64,000 nucleotides of DNA from Ramazzottius varieornatus (taxonomy: Eukaryota > Tardigrada > Eutardigrada > Parachela > Ramazzottiidae), in the NCBI GenBank assembly GCA_001949185.1, contig BDGG01000007.1, forward strand, positions 817,971 to 881,970. The letters are read 5' to 3'. Below the pieces are notes generated by a model. That model had not been told where the DNA came from, made no database searches, and saw only the letters and a list, made by a program, of their open reading frames with translations. The position numbers and the translations under genes are program-made. This document shows, one piece after another, positions 11,494-21,851 of this stretch. The stretch's first letter is position 1. Every line of letters starts with the position of its first letter.

Positions 11494-14400
11494 CTATATG
11501 TCATCTTCATTTCTCGTGTGAATCCTTGCTCTGATGAATAGTACAGAGACATTTTCGAAAGACATTGTGGAGGAGGCGTTTCGCCTTCCCCAGCGATTTC
11601 GCCCACAAGGTTGCTTGGGATGAATATCGGAAATTTCAATGACAATATGCAGCCATGTCTGGTCTAAGGTCCTGAAAACAAGCGACAAAATGTCTAAGAT
11701 GCGAAATCAGAGCAGAATGTGGTCACGGATTTAAGGCTGCTTTTACCTCCTGGCTTCTCGTCGTTGGTGTACAATACCCAGGACAATGACGAAGATCAGT
11801 AATGTGGACATTGCTATCATTGATGACCCAATCCGGTCGGCTCTTGCCGTGCGTGCTTGACAGATTTGACGCGCTCCTGTAAGCCCACAGAAAGGTTCGT
11901 CGGGCGGTGGAGTATTCTGGGCATTGCTCCAGTCGATGGTAGTACTGTTCTGGAAACGGACCAGCCTAGTCCTCGCATCATAGTGCAGAGCATTCTGTTA
12001 GGAGTTAAGAAAGTAAAAACGCACGTATGTTGAGCCAGAGTATTTACTGGAGAAGTAAATAAGTACAAACCGTTGTCCAGTCTCCTGTCTGGGGATCGAA
12101 GTCTTTGATGCAGAAGTCGACTAGCCTCCGGTTGTACTCGTCCGTGTTCCAAACCAGTTCCTCCGTGACGAAAGATCGGTTGCGGAACAGATCAGACACG
12201 GCGCGCCCGTTGCTCACATCCATACCGGTCTGCAATGCCTGATTTAAGACCTTGCCTCCGACTTTCATCATTTCGTACATGAGGAAGGCATTCGTAGGCT
12301 GCTCAGGAACAAAATCATGCGTTATTACACTCTGACCTTTTCTTAGTAAACTCTTCGACAACATTAGTCCAAGTACCTCTTCGGCCTCCCAGTAAATGCC
12401 ACCATACTTTTGAATGCTTTCATTTTTCAGCGCTTGCATCACTGTACTGTTGCGAAACCGTTCAGTCTGGCAGGTTGAAGTGATGTATAGTAAGGACCGG
12501 AAAGCTTCTCTCACAACCTGTGGAAAACGCTCATGAATGATTTCTGCCCATTGTCCAGGAATATTGACGCCAAGAAAAACGGCGTTGGTTGCTTGGGGGG
12601 GGGGGGGTTGTTCTCATTTCCGAGTTCGGACAGATCACCCGCAGCAACGACTAAGCAAGGTCAGCCATGTGAGTGCATAGCTTTGTATTGACATAATTTG
12701 ACAAATTACATATATCATGATTACGGTCTTAAGGCTGCAGATATGAATAGGCTCTTGTGAAAATTTTAAGGCGGTCCAAGTATCGGAAACCTTGGAACAT
12801 TACACCCCGCTTCTGTCGGAACAAGGCAGCTCCAAGCGCGCTCTAAGCCCAAGCTACTATGTATTAAAATTAGGTTTCAGATGCCACCCTCATTGCCTGA
12901 GGTCCTGGGGTTTTCTTTGCCTGGGGTCCTTCGCGGCATTAGAGTAAGCGCCAACCATTCGTGTCAACTAACCAAGTCATCCGTCTTGTTTTGCATCCAG
13001 GCCAGTCGTCCATAACGTCTTTCGTTGAAGAATGGATGAATAGTTAAATACACCTGAAGAAGCAACTTAATAACTAAACCAGTAAACATATGGAGAACTA
13101 ATAACACCGAGTAATGTTCAAACGAATGGCTATCGCATGCTTACGTATTCTCCGTTGGTCATAGACGCTTGCGACGCTTTGCTCTGCATAATCGAAAACG
13201 AATCTGATATTCGCGTTAAATAAGCCGGCGCAGACCATGTACCGCCAAACTTACAAGAAAGTCTCGGACCGATTTACTGTGCATCAGGAGAAATACAACT
13301 GCAATCAGTCAAGTATGATAGAATTAAATTTAGAATTAAACTAACTCCTCCGCACGTTTTGCTTCTACGATACTTCTGTCCTTCTACATCGGGAATATCA
13401 TTATATAGTTCTCCAACATCGTGTTGAGTGCAGTTTTTCGAAGGTGAGGGTGGAATCTCGATCGGTGGAGGTGTTGTGATTTGCAGGTCGAGTACTGCTC
13501 AATCAATCAACCGTACGAAATGACTCCTGTGGAAATCGCTGATTGGTGCACGTCTGTTGGAGACTTCTTCAAGACTGTCCAGACGAAAGTGTTTGCGAAA
13601 GATACGGCCAAGGTGAAGGAGGATATCCTGCTGCTGAGCTCCGGATTGCTTAAGGTGCAAGGATCGATTTTACGAATGCTGGCGGAGAAGATCGAACAGC
13701 TACCAGCACAGATTGAGGACGGCATTCGTAACGCTACAAAGCAAGCTGCACAAGAAGCACAGTCAACCTTCCGTACAACTGCTGTCAAAAACATGTTTGC
13801 TGACATGGTCAAACGAAACCCAAACGTCCTGATCCTGAAGCCTGTCGACGGGGAAGAGCAGAATGGCCACCGGAAGTCAAACCGTGAGCTCACTGAACTG
13901 GGCAGTAAAGTGAAGACAGCTTTGGGGCTTGAAAGTAATCAAGTCGAGCTAGGAGGAATTAGAACGACTGCGAACAACGGTGCTGTTTACGAATTTGCGA
14001 CCAGAGAAGATCGTGATAAGGCCAAGACTGCCCTTGAGAATTGTTCTGCTACGACGAAGTACACGGTAAGCCGTCCTCGAAAGCCTCAAGTGGTGGTTAA
14101 ATTTGTTCCGCCTGATGTGACGGAAACAGAGCTGCTGACCGCGGTCTCTGATTGTCCTGGAGTGGAGTCGGATGAATGTAGAAATGACGAGCAGTAGCCC
14201 TACAGCTTCATCGGTATGGTACGAATGAAGAAATGACGAGCTTCAGTACGGATCCGAAGGAAGTTGTGAAGCTGAAACGGAAGAGAAATATCGCGTCCGA
14301 CAATTTCAAACGATGCACGATGCCACCACTGAAACAAGCTCTTCGATTGATCTGGAAAGACAGCTCGCGGAAACTCGAGATTGCTATTGAGAAGGTCGAA

Positions 14401-17400
14401 ACCAGAAACTTGCTGGAAGTTGCAACCGCCTCTCGTCGTGACAGCGAGAAATTCTGGAACCACGTTCGCTCAAGTGTTGACAAGAAGCTCCTACCACCGA
14501 TCTCTGATATCAATGGTAACCTCCACTACGACGACGCGCAGCGTGCAGAACTTTTCAATTCTGCCTTCATCAACGTCATGTTGCCCTGCATTGGCCACTG
14601 TGCACAACGGCCAGCGATGCTGTCCTACAGCGACTCTGACGCAGTGTGGCCATCCATCACTGAAGATGAGGTCCTACAAGCAGTCAACAGCTTGGATTCG
14701 AAGAAGTCGAATGGACCCTTCAAACTTACTGTGGCTTTGCTGCACCGCACAGGTAATGCACTCTTGCCGTCACTTACAAAACTATTTAACCTCTGTTGTA
14801 GCGCCGGATATTTTCCCGACTGCTGGAAAACCCAGTATGTCAGCCCCATTCCGAAGACCACTAAAGACCCAACGTCAGCTTCTTCATGGCGACGCATTTC
14901 CATGTTGCACCCTCTTTCCAAATGTTTTGAAAAAATAATCGCTAAGCGATTGCGAAACTTTTTGGAAGATAGAAACGTATTTGGCACTAGTCAGTTCAAA
15001 TTTCGAGAGAGCCATTCAACAGAGCTAGCAAGTTTGCCGATTAGTCAGTACTGGGCAGATGTGTTACACAGTAAAGGGGAAATCGATGCGGTGTTTCTTG
15101 ATTGCACAAAGGCTTTTGATCGTGTCGATCACAAAGTGATTCTGCAGAAACTTGAGCGACTTCAGGTCCCTCTACAGTACAGAAGATTACTCGACAGCTA
15201 TCTCTCGAACCGAAAACAGGTGGTAGTTGTGAATGGTAAGTCGTCGGGTTATCTGCCAGTTACTAGTGGAGTACCTCAGGGTCCAATTTTGTTCATTGCT
15301 CTGATGTCGGACATAAATGCCGTTGTATCACCTGGCACCTGTCTTAGTCTGTTCGCAGACGATATTCTAGTATCCCGTCCTCAAGAAACTGCCGTTGACT
15401 GCGTTACTCTCCAAACAGATCTGAACAGCATCTCCGCCTGGGGCAGATCCAATCAGCTCACCTTCAACCCCACAAAGTCCTCTCACCTTCGCCTAAGCCG
15501 ATGAAGAAGTCCAGGAAGCGCTGGATACTAACTGGACGGAGTCGTCGTGCCTAGTGTATCCACCGTCAAGTACTTGGGTCTTCACATTGATGGCCGACTA
15601 AACTGGACAGCACACTGGTCTGCAAAATGTGCAACAGCTCGAAAACGCATCCGTTACCTGAATTCTATATTTAAGTACCGTAACTCGGCGGCTCGTATCA
15701 AGCTTTTCGATGCTCTGGTGCAGTCTCTTTTCGACTACTGTCCATCTGTGGTGTGGTCGCTACTGGTAGGTACCGTCAGAGAGATCGAAAAATGCGCCGG
15801 TAAGTTTCTCCGCACCGTTCGCCTTGGTGACAGTTCTAGCTGGTTAGACCATGAGCGCTACCAGCATAACGCTTCCGAAGTTGGGTGGAATAGTCAGCTG
15901 ATTCGTCGGGTGAACCTTTCTTTATTACTTGTATATAAATTTGTTGTTGGCTCTGTGCCGTTGGGCTTTTGTCTATTTCAGCCATGAGGAATACGGGAAG
16001 AAGATGGTCCCTCGACCTCGACGCGAAGTTTGGACCGAATACGTTCTCATCCCTGTCCCATCCAACCCACTGGGTCTTTTCTGAATGGTCGCAAGATACC
16101 CACCAGTCCTGATTCCTTCGTCGGGATCATACGCAACTTGTGGAATGCACTAGATTTTCCAGCTGCTGCCTTTGAGAATAAATGGAACTTTTACCTTGCT
16201 TTGAAATCTGTTGACTGGAAGCCCTTTTCGCTACTGAATCGTCTGTTTCCCTCAGAACTACTATTTTGATCTGCCTCGAGATCTCGAAAGGGTGGTCAAG
16301 ACAAATCTTATGGGAAAGTGGTATACGGAACCCTCCTGCGACAGTCACACTAATGTTGACCTAGCGATGGTTGATTGTAGACGGAACCACGGACCGGGGA
16401 AAACTCCTTAGTGAGTGGATCCGGTCGCCCACAGTTTCCGCAGCCCTGTTGGCAAAATGCGAACCGCAAATTGTCCTCTGACAAAGAAATATGGCAAAAT
16501 CAACATCCGCCAGAATGGCAAAATCACCAACCGCCAGCCCTAAAGTTTTTGAAGTCATTCTGACTGTTGAGGAATTTTACTCGAATCATCTACGATGTGA
16601 GACGTCTTGTGGCCTTGATGGGACTTGTTCCCGTGCTGTGGGACTTTAAACAATAAACCTAAACCTAAACCTAAATGATAGCATTCTGCAACACACAATG
16701 AATGTTCAGAATTAGTGGCCATACTTCGAGCACTAGCCTTGACTTGGGGCAGCAAATCTTGGCCTCGATCGGTGAAGTTCCGTGGTAGAAGGAATGTCGT
16801 GATAGCCAGCTTATCGTGTATATTTTCGTTCAGCGAACCCAGCACCTCGGCCAAAGTCCTGAACATTGAGTCATCGTCTCGGACGATCGCGATCGTTGTC
16901 CAGGAGAAGTACTTGAGCACTTGTCGCAGCATTCCGTGTATTTGCGGAAAGTCGATGACTGTCGAGGAGATTTGATTGCGGAAAACGTCCAGGGATTGCA
17001 ACGGGTTTGGTGTTACCATTCCTACACTAAAGCCACGCAACCGGAAGGATAATACAATAGGAAACTTAATTGTCAATGCTCCAGGCCTAGAATTTGTATA
17101 AACTCATACCTGCTGAGAACGAGCGTATTCCATTCTACGAAATTTGTTCATTATAACTTCGACGTAGATTATCACTAGAAAATTACTGAAAAAGTTACCT
17201 GAGCTCATCGCGGAGAGCTCGTAAATTTCAGAGCATCCGCTATGAAGTAGCAGAAAGACCGATCCATCTTTCGGGCGGCTGTAGTAGTACTGAGGCACCA
17301 AGTCCAAATACTGTTCCAGTTCGTCGCAGTTTCGGGAATTGTTCGACTTTGCATCAGTCAAAATGGTAGTGGTCGTACTGAAGAAATACTGAGACGAGAT

Positions 17401-17580
17401 ACTGTCCAAACCGGCAAGGTATCCGGGAAGCGTATATGGAAGTGCACTCAGAACATAAGGCTTGCTCAAGCCAAAGACTGTCACTGTCACGTTGAGCCGA
17501 GGTCGCAAACTCACCGCCTTGATACTAACGAAAGCCATCAAGGGAATAATCCACTTCCAGTTCTGCCGCGAAGAACCCAT
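11494..17580 (-). CDS. Natriuretic-receptor/guanylyl-cyclase type receptor without cyclase domain
   Basis: Nine exons join with matching phases: 17580-17199, 17021-16725, 13298-13255, 13183-13145, 13053-12973, 12517-12377, 12298-12071, 11994-11747 and 11671-11494, giving about 545 aa. ATG 17580 opens a signal peptide. The ectodomain is the ANF-receptor (periplasmic-binding type I) fold: FSWTTIAIVRDDD, SARIVFLLMHSKSVRDFL, SMTNGEYVYLTIHPFF, NGRAVSDLFRNRSF and DFCIKDFDPQTG. The membrane-proximal PPPDEPFCG is typical of receptor guanylyl cyclases and precedes a TM helix near 11790 (MIAMSTLLIFVIVLGIV). The last exon encodes a tail of about 58 residues with a juxtamembrane-like TWLHIVIEISD, then TAG. 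No kinase-homology or cyclase domain follows. The length is close to NPR-C, a clearance receptor that also lacks cyclase. It is either a similar decoy receptor or a cyclase gene that lost its 3' half. Intron 2 holds the LINE. Confidence 0.8.
13315..13321. repeat. LINE target-site duplication, 5' copy
   Basis: ATGATAG, repeated at 16675-16681 immediately after the LINE 3' tail. It sits 16-23 bp before the acceptor of host exon 3 on the minus strand. Confidence 0.65.
13481..14197 (+). CDS. LINE ORF1-like protein
   Basis: A 238-codon open frame at the start of the element. It is charged and helical in the N-terminal half. The C-terminal half (VVVKFVPPDVTETELLTAVS) looks like a divergent RNA-recognition-type fold. 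Probably the nucleic-acid-binding ORF1 of this LINE, by position and composition. No zinc knuckles seen. Confidence 0.6.
   Translation: MQVEYCSINQPYEMTPVEIADWCTSVGDFFKTVQTKVFAKDTAKVKEDILLLSSGLLKVQGSILRMLAEKIEQLPAQIEDGIRNATKQAAQEAQSTFRTTAVKNMFADMVKRNPNVLILKPVDGEEQNGHRKSNRELTELGSKVKTALGLESNQVELGGIRTTANNGAVYEFATREDRDKAKTALENCSATTKYTVSRPRKPQVVVKFVPPDVTETELLTAVSDCPGVESDECRNDEQ
14233..15987 (+). pseudogene. LINE ORF2 reverse transcriptase, broken
   Basis: Frame 14233-15504 carries reverse-transcriptase blocks: PIPKTTKDPTSASSWRRISM, AVFLDCTKAFDRVDH, VTSGVPQGPI and LFADDI (a variant of the FADD catalytic box). Near GVPQG the usual SILGPLLF stretch is shortened to PILFIAL, indicating an internal deletion. 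The frame stops at 15504, and the thumb region resumes in another frame at 15547-15987 (STVKYLGLHIDGRLNWTAH). The apurinic endonuclease expected before the RT is absent: only 36 bp separate ORF1 from ORF2. The element cannot be autonomous as it stands. Confidence 0.8.
16651..16674 (+). repeat. LINE 3' tail, CCTAAA repeats
   Basis: Three CCTAAA-type units after a CAATAAA polyadenylation-like signal, directly followed by the target-site duplication. Confidence 0.75.
16675..16681. repeat. LINE target-site duplication, 3' copy
   Basis: ATGATAG, matching 13315-13321. Confidence 0.65.
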
Positions 17581-19600
17581 GGCGTCGAATGTTCTGCAAC
17601 GATTTAATGTTTAGGACATATGAGAACGAGTATTTAAAACTGTAAACGCTCAACGGAGTCAAATCGAATAGAACTACGTGAAACACCCTCCTGAACAAAA
17701 TCCCGCTCGGCTCCGAGATTCCCCATGAGAAACAACGTCCAGACAAAGCAGGAACGGACAAAAAGAAGATTCATCCCCCGCCCCCCGCTCCCCATCTTTC
17801 CACCTCTTGTTTTCAGCCTGGGCCGAGGATTAAATGTGGGTTATTCCTGAGCTATCAAGCAACAGACCACTTGACATACTTTGCGAGCTATGTTCGTCCT
17901 TTGTCCTCGCTGAGCATAAGCAGAAGAAAACGTATGAATGTTTGAGAGGATGGTAGTGCCAACGTCGCACGTAACAGACAAACGTCCTCGTTATGGTAGC
18001 ACGCAAGCGTCATTTTCATCTGCGTAACCGAGTAGGGAACAACGTTTAGAATTTAACCTTTTCTTTGAAACTGTAGACGGCACACTGATCTCGTTTCCGG
18101 CAACAAACACAATAATGGGATTAAAACTTCCTTGGAAGGTTTCCGGTTTCGTCGAATCCCTAGTCGAGACGGTCTGTGTACGCTTGCCAGTGTCGTCTAA
18201 TAGTTCTTAGCAGAATAATTTGAGTGACATATGGGTTTCGCCGGCCCAGTTTCCACAACATTATTTTTGCTACCAAATGGCTATCTTCATATGAGAATGC
18301 GTCCAAAGCATTTCCGGTTGCAATTGGCTTTTTATGACGTCAAGTTCTTTGGAATATTGAACCGTACCATAGGTTCAATTTGCCGCACTTTGCTGCGGTG
18401 ATGAAACCAGAACGAACGGTTGAAAGATTCGAGCTAATAAATCAGAAACCACAGGGGTGTTGAGGGGCAATCTTAGTGTCGGCAACGCACTCCAGCCGGA
18501 GACGCGCATCAGCGACTAGGTCCGATGCATGTTGTCCGACTAAAGCTAGTGTTTGATTAACTGATTAAACACAGCTGCGCACATCGTATTTGACCATTGC
18601 GCGTGCCGATTCATGCACCACACAATCTTCCCGCTCTTTTGGGTTGGCGCTTGTGACTTTCTGATCTGTGGTAGGAACTTGATTCTGACTTCACGTGTTT
18701 CTGGGGATCTGTTTGATGTAGGCGTAAGTCTTATTACAGTGAGACTCTAGGGTCCAGAAATTCTAAAACGTTCTCCTGAACAATTTGGTCAGACACACTT
18801 TGGACGCATTCTCATATGGAGATACCAAAATAATCCTCTTTTGACATGGCGTGATGACATAGATGGCAGAACTATCGAGGGAATACAGTACACGAAGAGA
18901 ACCCCGGAATAGGGAGGCCAAAACTCTGTCGTACCCATCTCCTCCTATATGGAACTGGTCTGGGCAGACGATGGATCGAAGTAGAAAATACGCGGAGGTA
19001 GGGAATGGGGTGACACACCCAGTATTAGTGTACAGTAAGAACATCTGGTTCCCATCGATGAGGCACTGCTTTTACTTGGTTCGGCAAAACGAATTCCCCC
19101 TCTCCACCAATTAAAGTCGCCAGATGTGGTGAGTGACTCCAAAAGAACAAATTTACTCTGCCAGGGATGCCAACGGCAATTTTTTCTTGGAGGTAGGTAC
19201 CGGTCCTACTACTGTAGCTTTCCGTGGCGGACCCAACTTAAGGGCAGAGGTCCTACCGACCAGTCTTTTGCGCCTAATTGTTCCAGTCTCTCTCTCATAT
19301 CCTTTCAGATTCGTCTTCAACGGATTGGTCATTTAATTTCTAATTTGTCTTAAAGAAGTCATCGGAGTCGCTCTCATAACCCAAGACTGATTGATCACTG
19401 TCGAGAAGATTTGGGACTCGTTATGAGATTCACCAATCGAAAATTCTAATCCTTTCAAAATGTGGCAGATGCCAAGTAAAGCGTGTACAGACTTAATTTC
19501 CGGTTGTTGTCGTGATACTTAAAAGTAGCTTCTAGCAGCTCTCCTCCAACATCCTGAGAGGAATCACGCTGTAATCTAAATTTTCAGTAATGATGTTGGT
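17581..19600. other. Intergenic, 2 kb, no confident gene
   Basis: Contains the upstream region of the cyclase-less receptor (17581 onward), a 26-bp inverted repeat (18283-18824) and short open frames at 18763-19114 that I cannot assign. Nothing else supported. Confidence 0.5.
18283..18824. repeat. 26-bp inverted repeat pair, about 490 bp apart
   Basis: 18283-18308 and the reverse complement of 18799-18824 share TCATATGAGAATGCGTCCAA, with one mismatch overall. In one frame both arms encode SxYENASK, so they may be fragments of a duplicated coding exon, not a transposon end. Confidence 0.55.
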
Positions 19601-19732
19601 CAGTTATACAGCGCTACCTTGAAGCGCAATGCCGGTACAGGAGAACGATCGGTGTTATCAAAGGAAAAGTGCTGAAACGGTTACGAAACAGGGCCATACC
19701 CGATCTGATGGACACTGAGACCCACAGGACGT

Positions 19733-19850
19733 AGTGCTGCCCTTTCGTTTCTGAATCAAAGTCTTTGACGCAAAAGTCCACAAGCCTTCTGTTATAGCTA
19801 TAGGTTTCCATTTCATCTCCTCTGTGACGAAAGATCGGTAACCATGACAT
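19733..19850 (-). pseudogene. Fragment of the neighbouring receptor ectodomain
   Basis: The minus strand encodes YNRRLVDFCVKDFDSET, nearly identical to YNRRLVDFCIKDFDPQT in exon 7 of the 11.5-17.6 kb receptor. The preceding bases match that exon (CGATCTTTCGTCAC) but with small indels and frame changes. No flanking exons are convincing. It is a broken local duplicate about 7.7 kb from the parent exon. Confidence 0.75.
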
Positions 19851-20113
19851 AAACGTTACTACAGTGCGATGCTGAAGTCGACGCAGTAACCAACTCGAGT
19901 AATTCACGCGACATGCAAAAAGCTGGAAAAATTACAGTCGTAATGTCGTTACACGCCTATAACTACGCCGTCGGAGTATCGGTCTCGGCAGTGAGCTGCC
20001 CTGTCTAATGTTTGCAAACCACTCAGTAAATAAAATAGCAGAAAAGTACAAAATGGAAGAAAGCAAACTCAACTAAGAGTAGATCCAGAGCTGATAATTT
20101 CAACGAACGGAGC

Positions 20114-20710
20114 TTATTTTCTGCCGTTGGGAGGTGGGCAGGCAGTTGCGCAGGTCAACGTAGGGGATGGAGTTCCGACACCGGTGTACGTGCATCCTCG
20201 TGGAGGACCGTTCACTTTGTTGGTGCACAAGCACTGATCAATGATGGTGCCGGCTGTTGGGTCGCAAGCTTCAGTGGGTTGTGGTGCGCAAGTGATGCCG
20301 CAAATTGGTGGGCTACGCTGACCAGCGCCGTTGAAGGAGCAGCGAGGTGGGAGGGTTGCAAAGTCGGGACCAGCGATACAGGCAGCGATCTGGGCAACGA
20401 TGGTCGCTGGAGGAATCGTCGTTGTGGTGGTCCGTGCCGTCGTGGTGGTGGTCCGTACCGTCGTGGTGGTGGTTGCTGGTGCAGCGGTGGTAGTCCGGGC
20501 GGTCGGAGTCCCGGTTCCTCCTCCAACAGTGGTTGGCGCTGTGGAATACGTGGGGTATCCTCCGGTGGCCATGGTAGAATTGAGCGGCATTTGGTAGTAG
20601 CCTCCGTGGCCAGCGTTACCGGACTGACCCGACATCCCGTAATTACCCTGGCCTTCCGCAAAGTGGAGACTTGCCACAAGGGCGAGAATTGCAGAGAAAA
20701 TCATGGCCAT
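20114..20710 (-). CDS. Secreted Thr-rich protein with two Cys motifs
   Basis: Single-exon frame of 198 aa. The N-terminus is a signal peptide (MAMIFSAILALVASLHFAEG). Residues 20-55 are Gly/Ser/Tyr-rich, and residues 55-100 form a Thr/Pro/Ala tract likely to be O-glycosylated. The last 100 residues hold 12 cysteines. An internal duplication is visible: PPRCSFNGAGQRSPPICGIT and PPRGCTYTGVGTPSPTLTC. A TATA-like box lies about 100 bp upstream. Family not recognised. Likely an extracellular or mucin-like structural protein, by composition only. Confidence 0.75.
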   Translation of the reverse strand: MAMIFSAILALVASLHFAEGQGNYGMSGQSGNAGHGGYYQMPLNSTMATGGYPTYSTAPTTVGGGTGTPTARTTTAAPATTTTTVRTTTTTARTTTTTIPPATIVAQIAACIAGPDFATLPPRCSFNGAGQRSPPICGITCAPQPTEACDPTAGTIIDQCLCTNKVNGPPRGCTYTGVGTPSPTLTCATACPPPNGRK

Positions 20711-20811
20711 TTTGAGCTCGAGTTCCTTGATAGACCCAGCAGCCAGAAATTCGAAAGTGGCTTACAGATATAGGCAAAGACCTAGCGATTTGAAATACTG
20801 CAAGGTTTGCG

Positions 20812-20818
20812 TTTTATA
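20812..20818 (-). promoter_or_regulatory. TATA-like box of the Thr/Cys-rich gene
   Basis: TATAAAA on the minus strand, about 100 bp before the ATG at 20710. Consistent with a start site some 30 bp downstream. No other core element checked. Confidence 0.45.
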
Positions 20819-20819
20819 G

Positions 20820-21851
20820 CTTCTTCGGATAGTATCGAGTTAGGTTACAGAAGCAAGGAAGGTTACGCGTAGGGTGGTCAATCATAACACGTTATAACTT
20901 TTAGTCTATCTGTTGCTCTTTGTTTCTGCCTAAAAGCAGCTGATGCCAGCTCACCTTTTACGATCCTTTCTTTGTGGCGCACTGCTTCGATGTCTTAGAT
21001 CTGACGTTGTCTTGCATCACTTCTGCCTTTCTTTTGATCCATCTGACAAACGGTTGCAATACTAAAAAGTTTAGGTAATGATTGACGGATCTGTACATTC
21101 TGTATCTATAACTTCATGTGTACAGGTGTGGTAAAAGTAGCCGCTGACTTAGCGGTAACACCCATCGCCGCCAATTGTCCATAGTGCAAGATAGCACCTG
21201 CATGATGGAAAAGATGAGGTGTAGCGGTAACAATCGCCGTGGGCTGTTCCTTTGCACTTTCCGATTATTCTGTGTGAGCAGCGTTTATAACCAATGTCTG
21301 CGGTTTTGCAAAATTCGTAACAACGCAGACGGCTCGAGACTAATACAATGGTTACATCGGTATAGCAGTGTTGCGAAGAACTGCTCGTGTGGACGCCTTG
21401 GAAAAAACGGTTGTTCATTTTTGCTGCTTTATTCCTTACGGCGTTCTTCCATCTCAGTAGCCTTGTATTGTACTTATGTCGTGGACAACAAGTACCCTGT
21501 GCGGGAGAGTACAACTTCGCGCACTTTCCTGGTACGTCGCAGACTTCGAACCAAAACGCGCACCGCGTGGTTTCGGACAGCCCAAAATAATGAAGCGAGA
21601 TCACGGTCTGCAAAACAACGCCAGCAAAACTAGCAGTATCGAACGTGCACTCGTTCAAGTGGCGTCTAACGTCTTTTTTTGCTGCTTTTTCGACCACTTC
21701 CCCGACTGGTACTTCTTTTTGGACTTTTCTTCCCACTCCCTCCACCCTTCGCTTTTCCTTTACTCTGTAATCAACAGGGAATTTGGATGATGTTAGAAAG
21801 CTAGATTATCGGTAACACTGATTTTTTCGAACCGGTCATACTTGCAGTCCG
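20820..21851. other. Intergenic with an unassigned 198-codon frame
   Basis: A minus-strand frame at 21149-21745 is Cys/Arg-rich but overlaps an equally open plus-strand frame, has no signal peptide or family motif, and contains a short direct repeat (TAGCGGTAAC at about 21149 and 21220). Recorded as unproven. Confidence 0.3.

Larger units (their letters stand above)
13322..16674 (+). mobile_element. Non-LTR retrotransposon (Jockey/CR1-like), defective
   Basis: A 3.35 kb element bounded by ATGATAG duplications and ending in AATAAACC followed by CCTAAA repeats (16651-16674). Such short-repeat 3' tails are common in CR1/L2-like LINEs. It carries an ORF1-like frame and a reverse-transcriptase ORF2 but no recognisable endonuclease, and ORF2 is frame-broken. 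It lies antisense to its host receptor gene, inside an intron, so it need not destroy that gene. Confidence 0.85.

Noticed and set aside
12518-12590. Open extension (AVFLGVNIPGQWAEII) upstream of receptor exon 6
   Set aside because: It stays in frame, but a CCACAG acceptor at 12518 lets exon 5 join exon 6 in phase 0 with the family pattern DDL/VVREAF. The extension is best read as intron that happens to be open.
12594-12607. Run of 13 G
   Set aside because: A homopolymer inside a receptor intron, likely a simple-sequence or length-uncertain tract with no functional evidence.
16651-16674. CCTAAA repeats as a possible interstitial telomere
   Set aside because: Only about three units, placed exactly between an AATAAA and the target duplication, so it is the LINE tail.
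20279-20773. Gly/Arg/Val-rich plus-strand frames
   Set aside because: Shadows of the Thr-rich codons of the secreted protein on the minus strand.
21149-21745. 198-codon Cys/Arg-rich minus-strand frame
   Set aside because: Overlaps an equally open plus-strand frame, and shows no domain, signal peptide or repeat of coding type. Kept only as an unproven frame.
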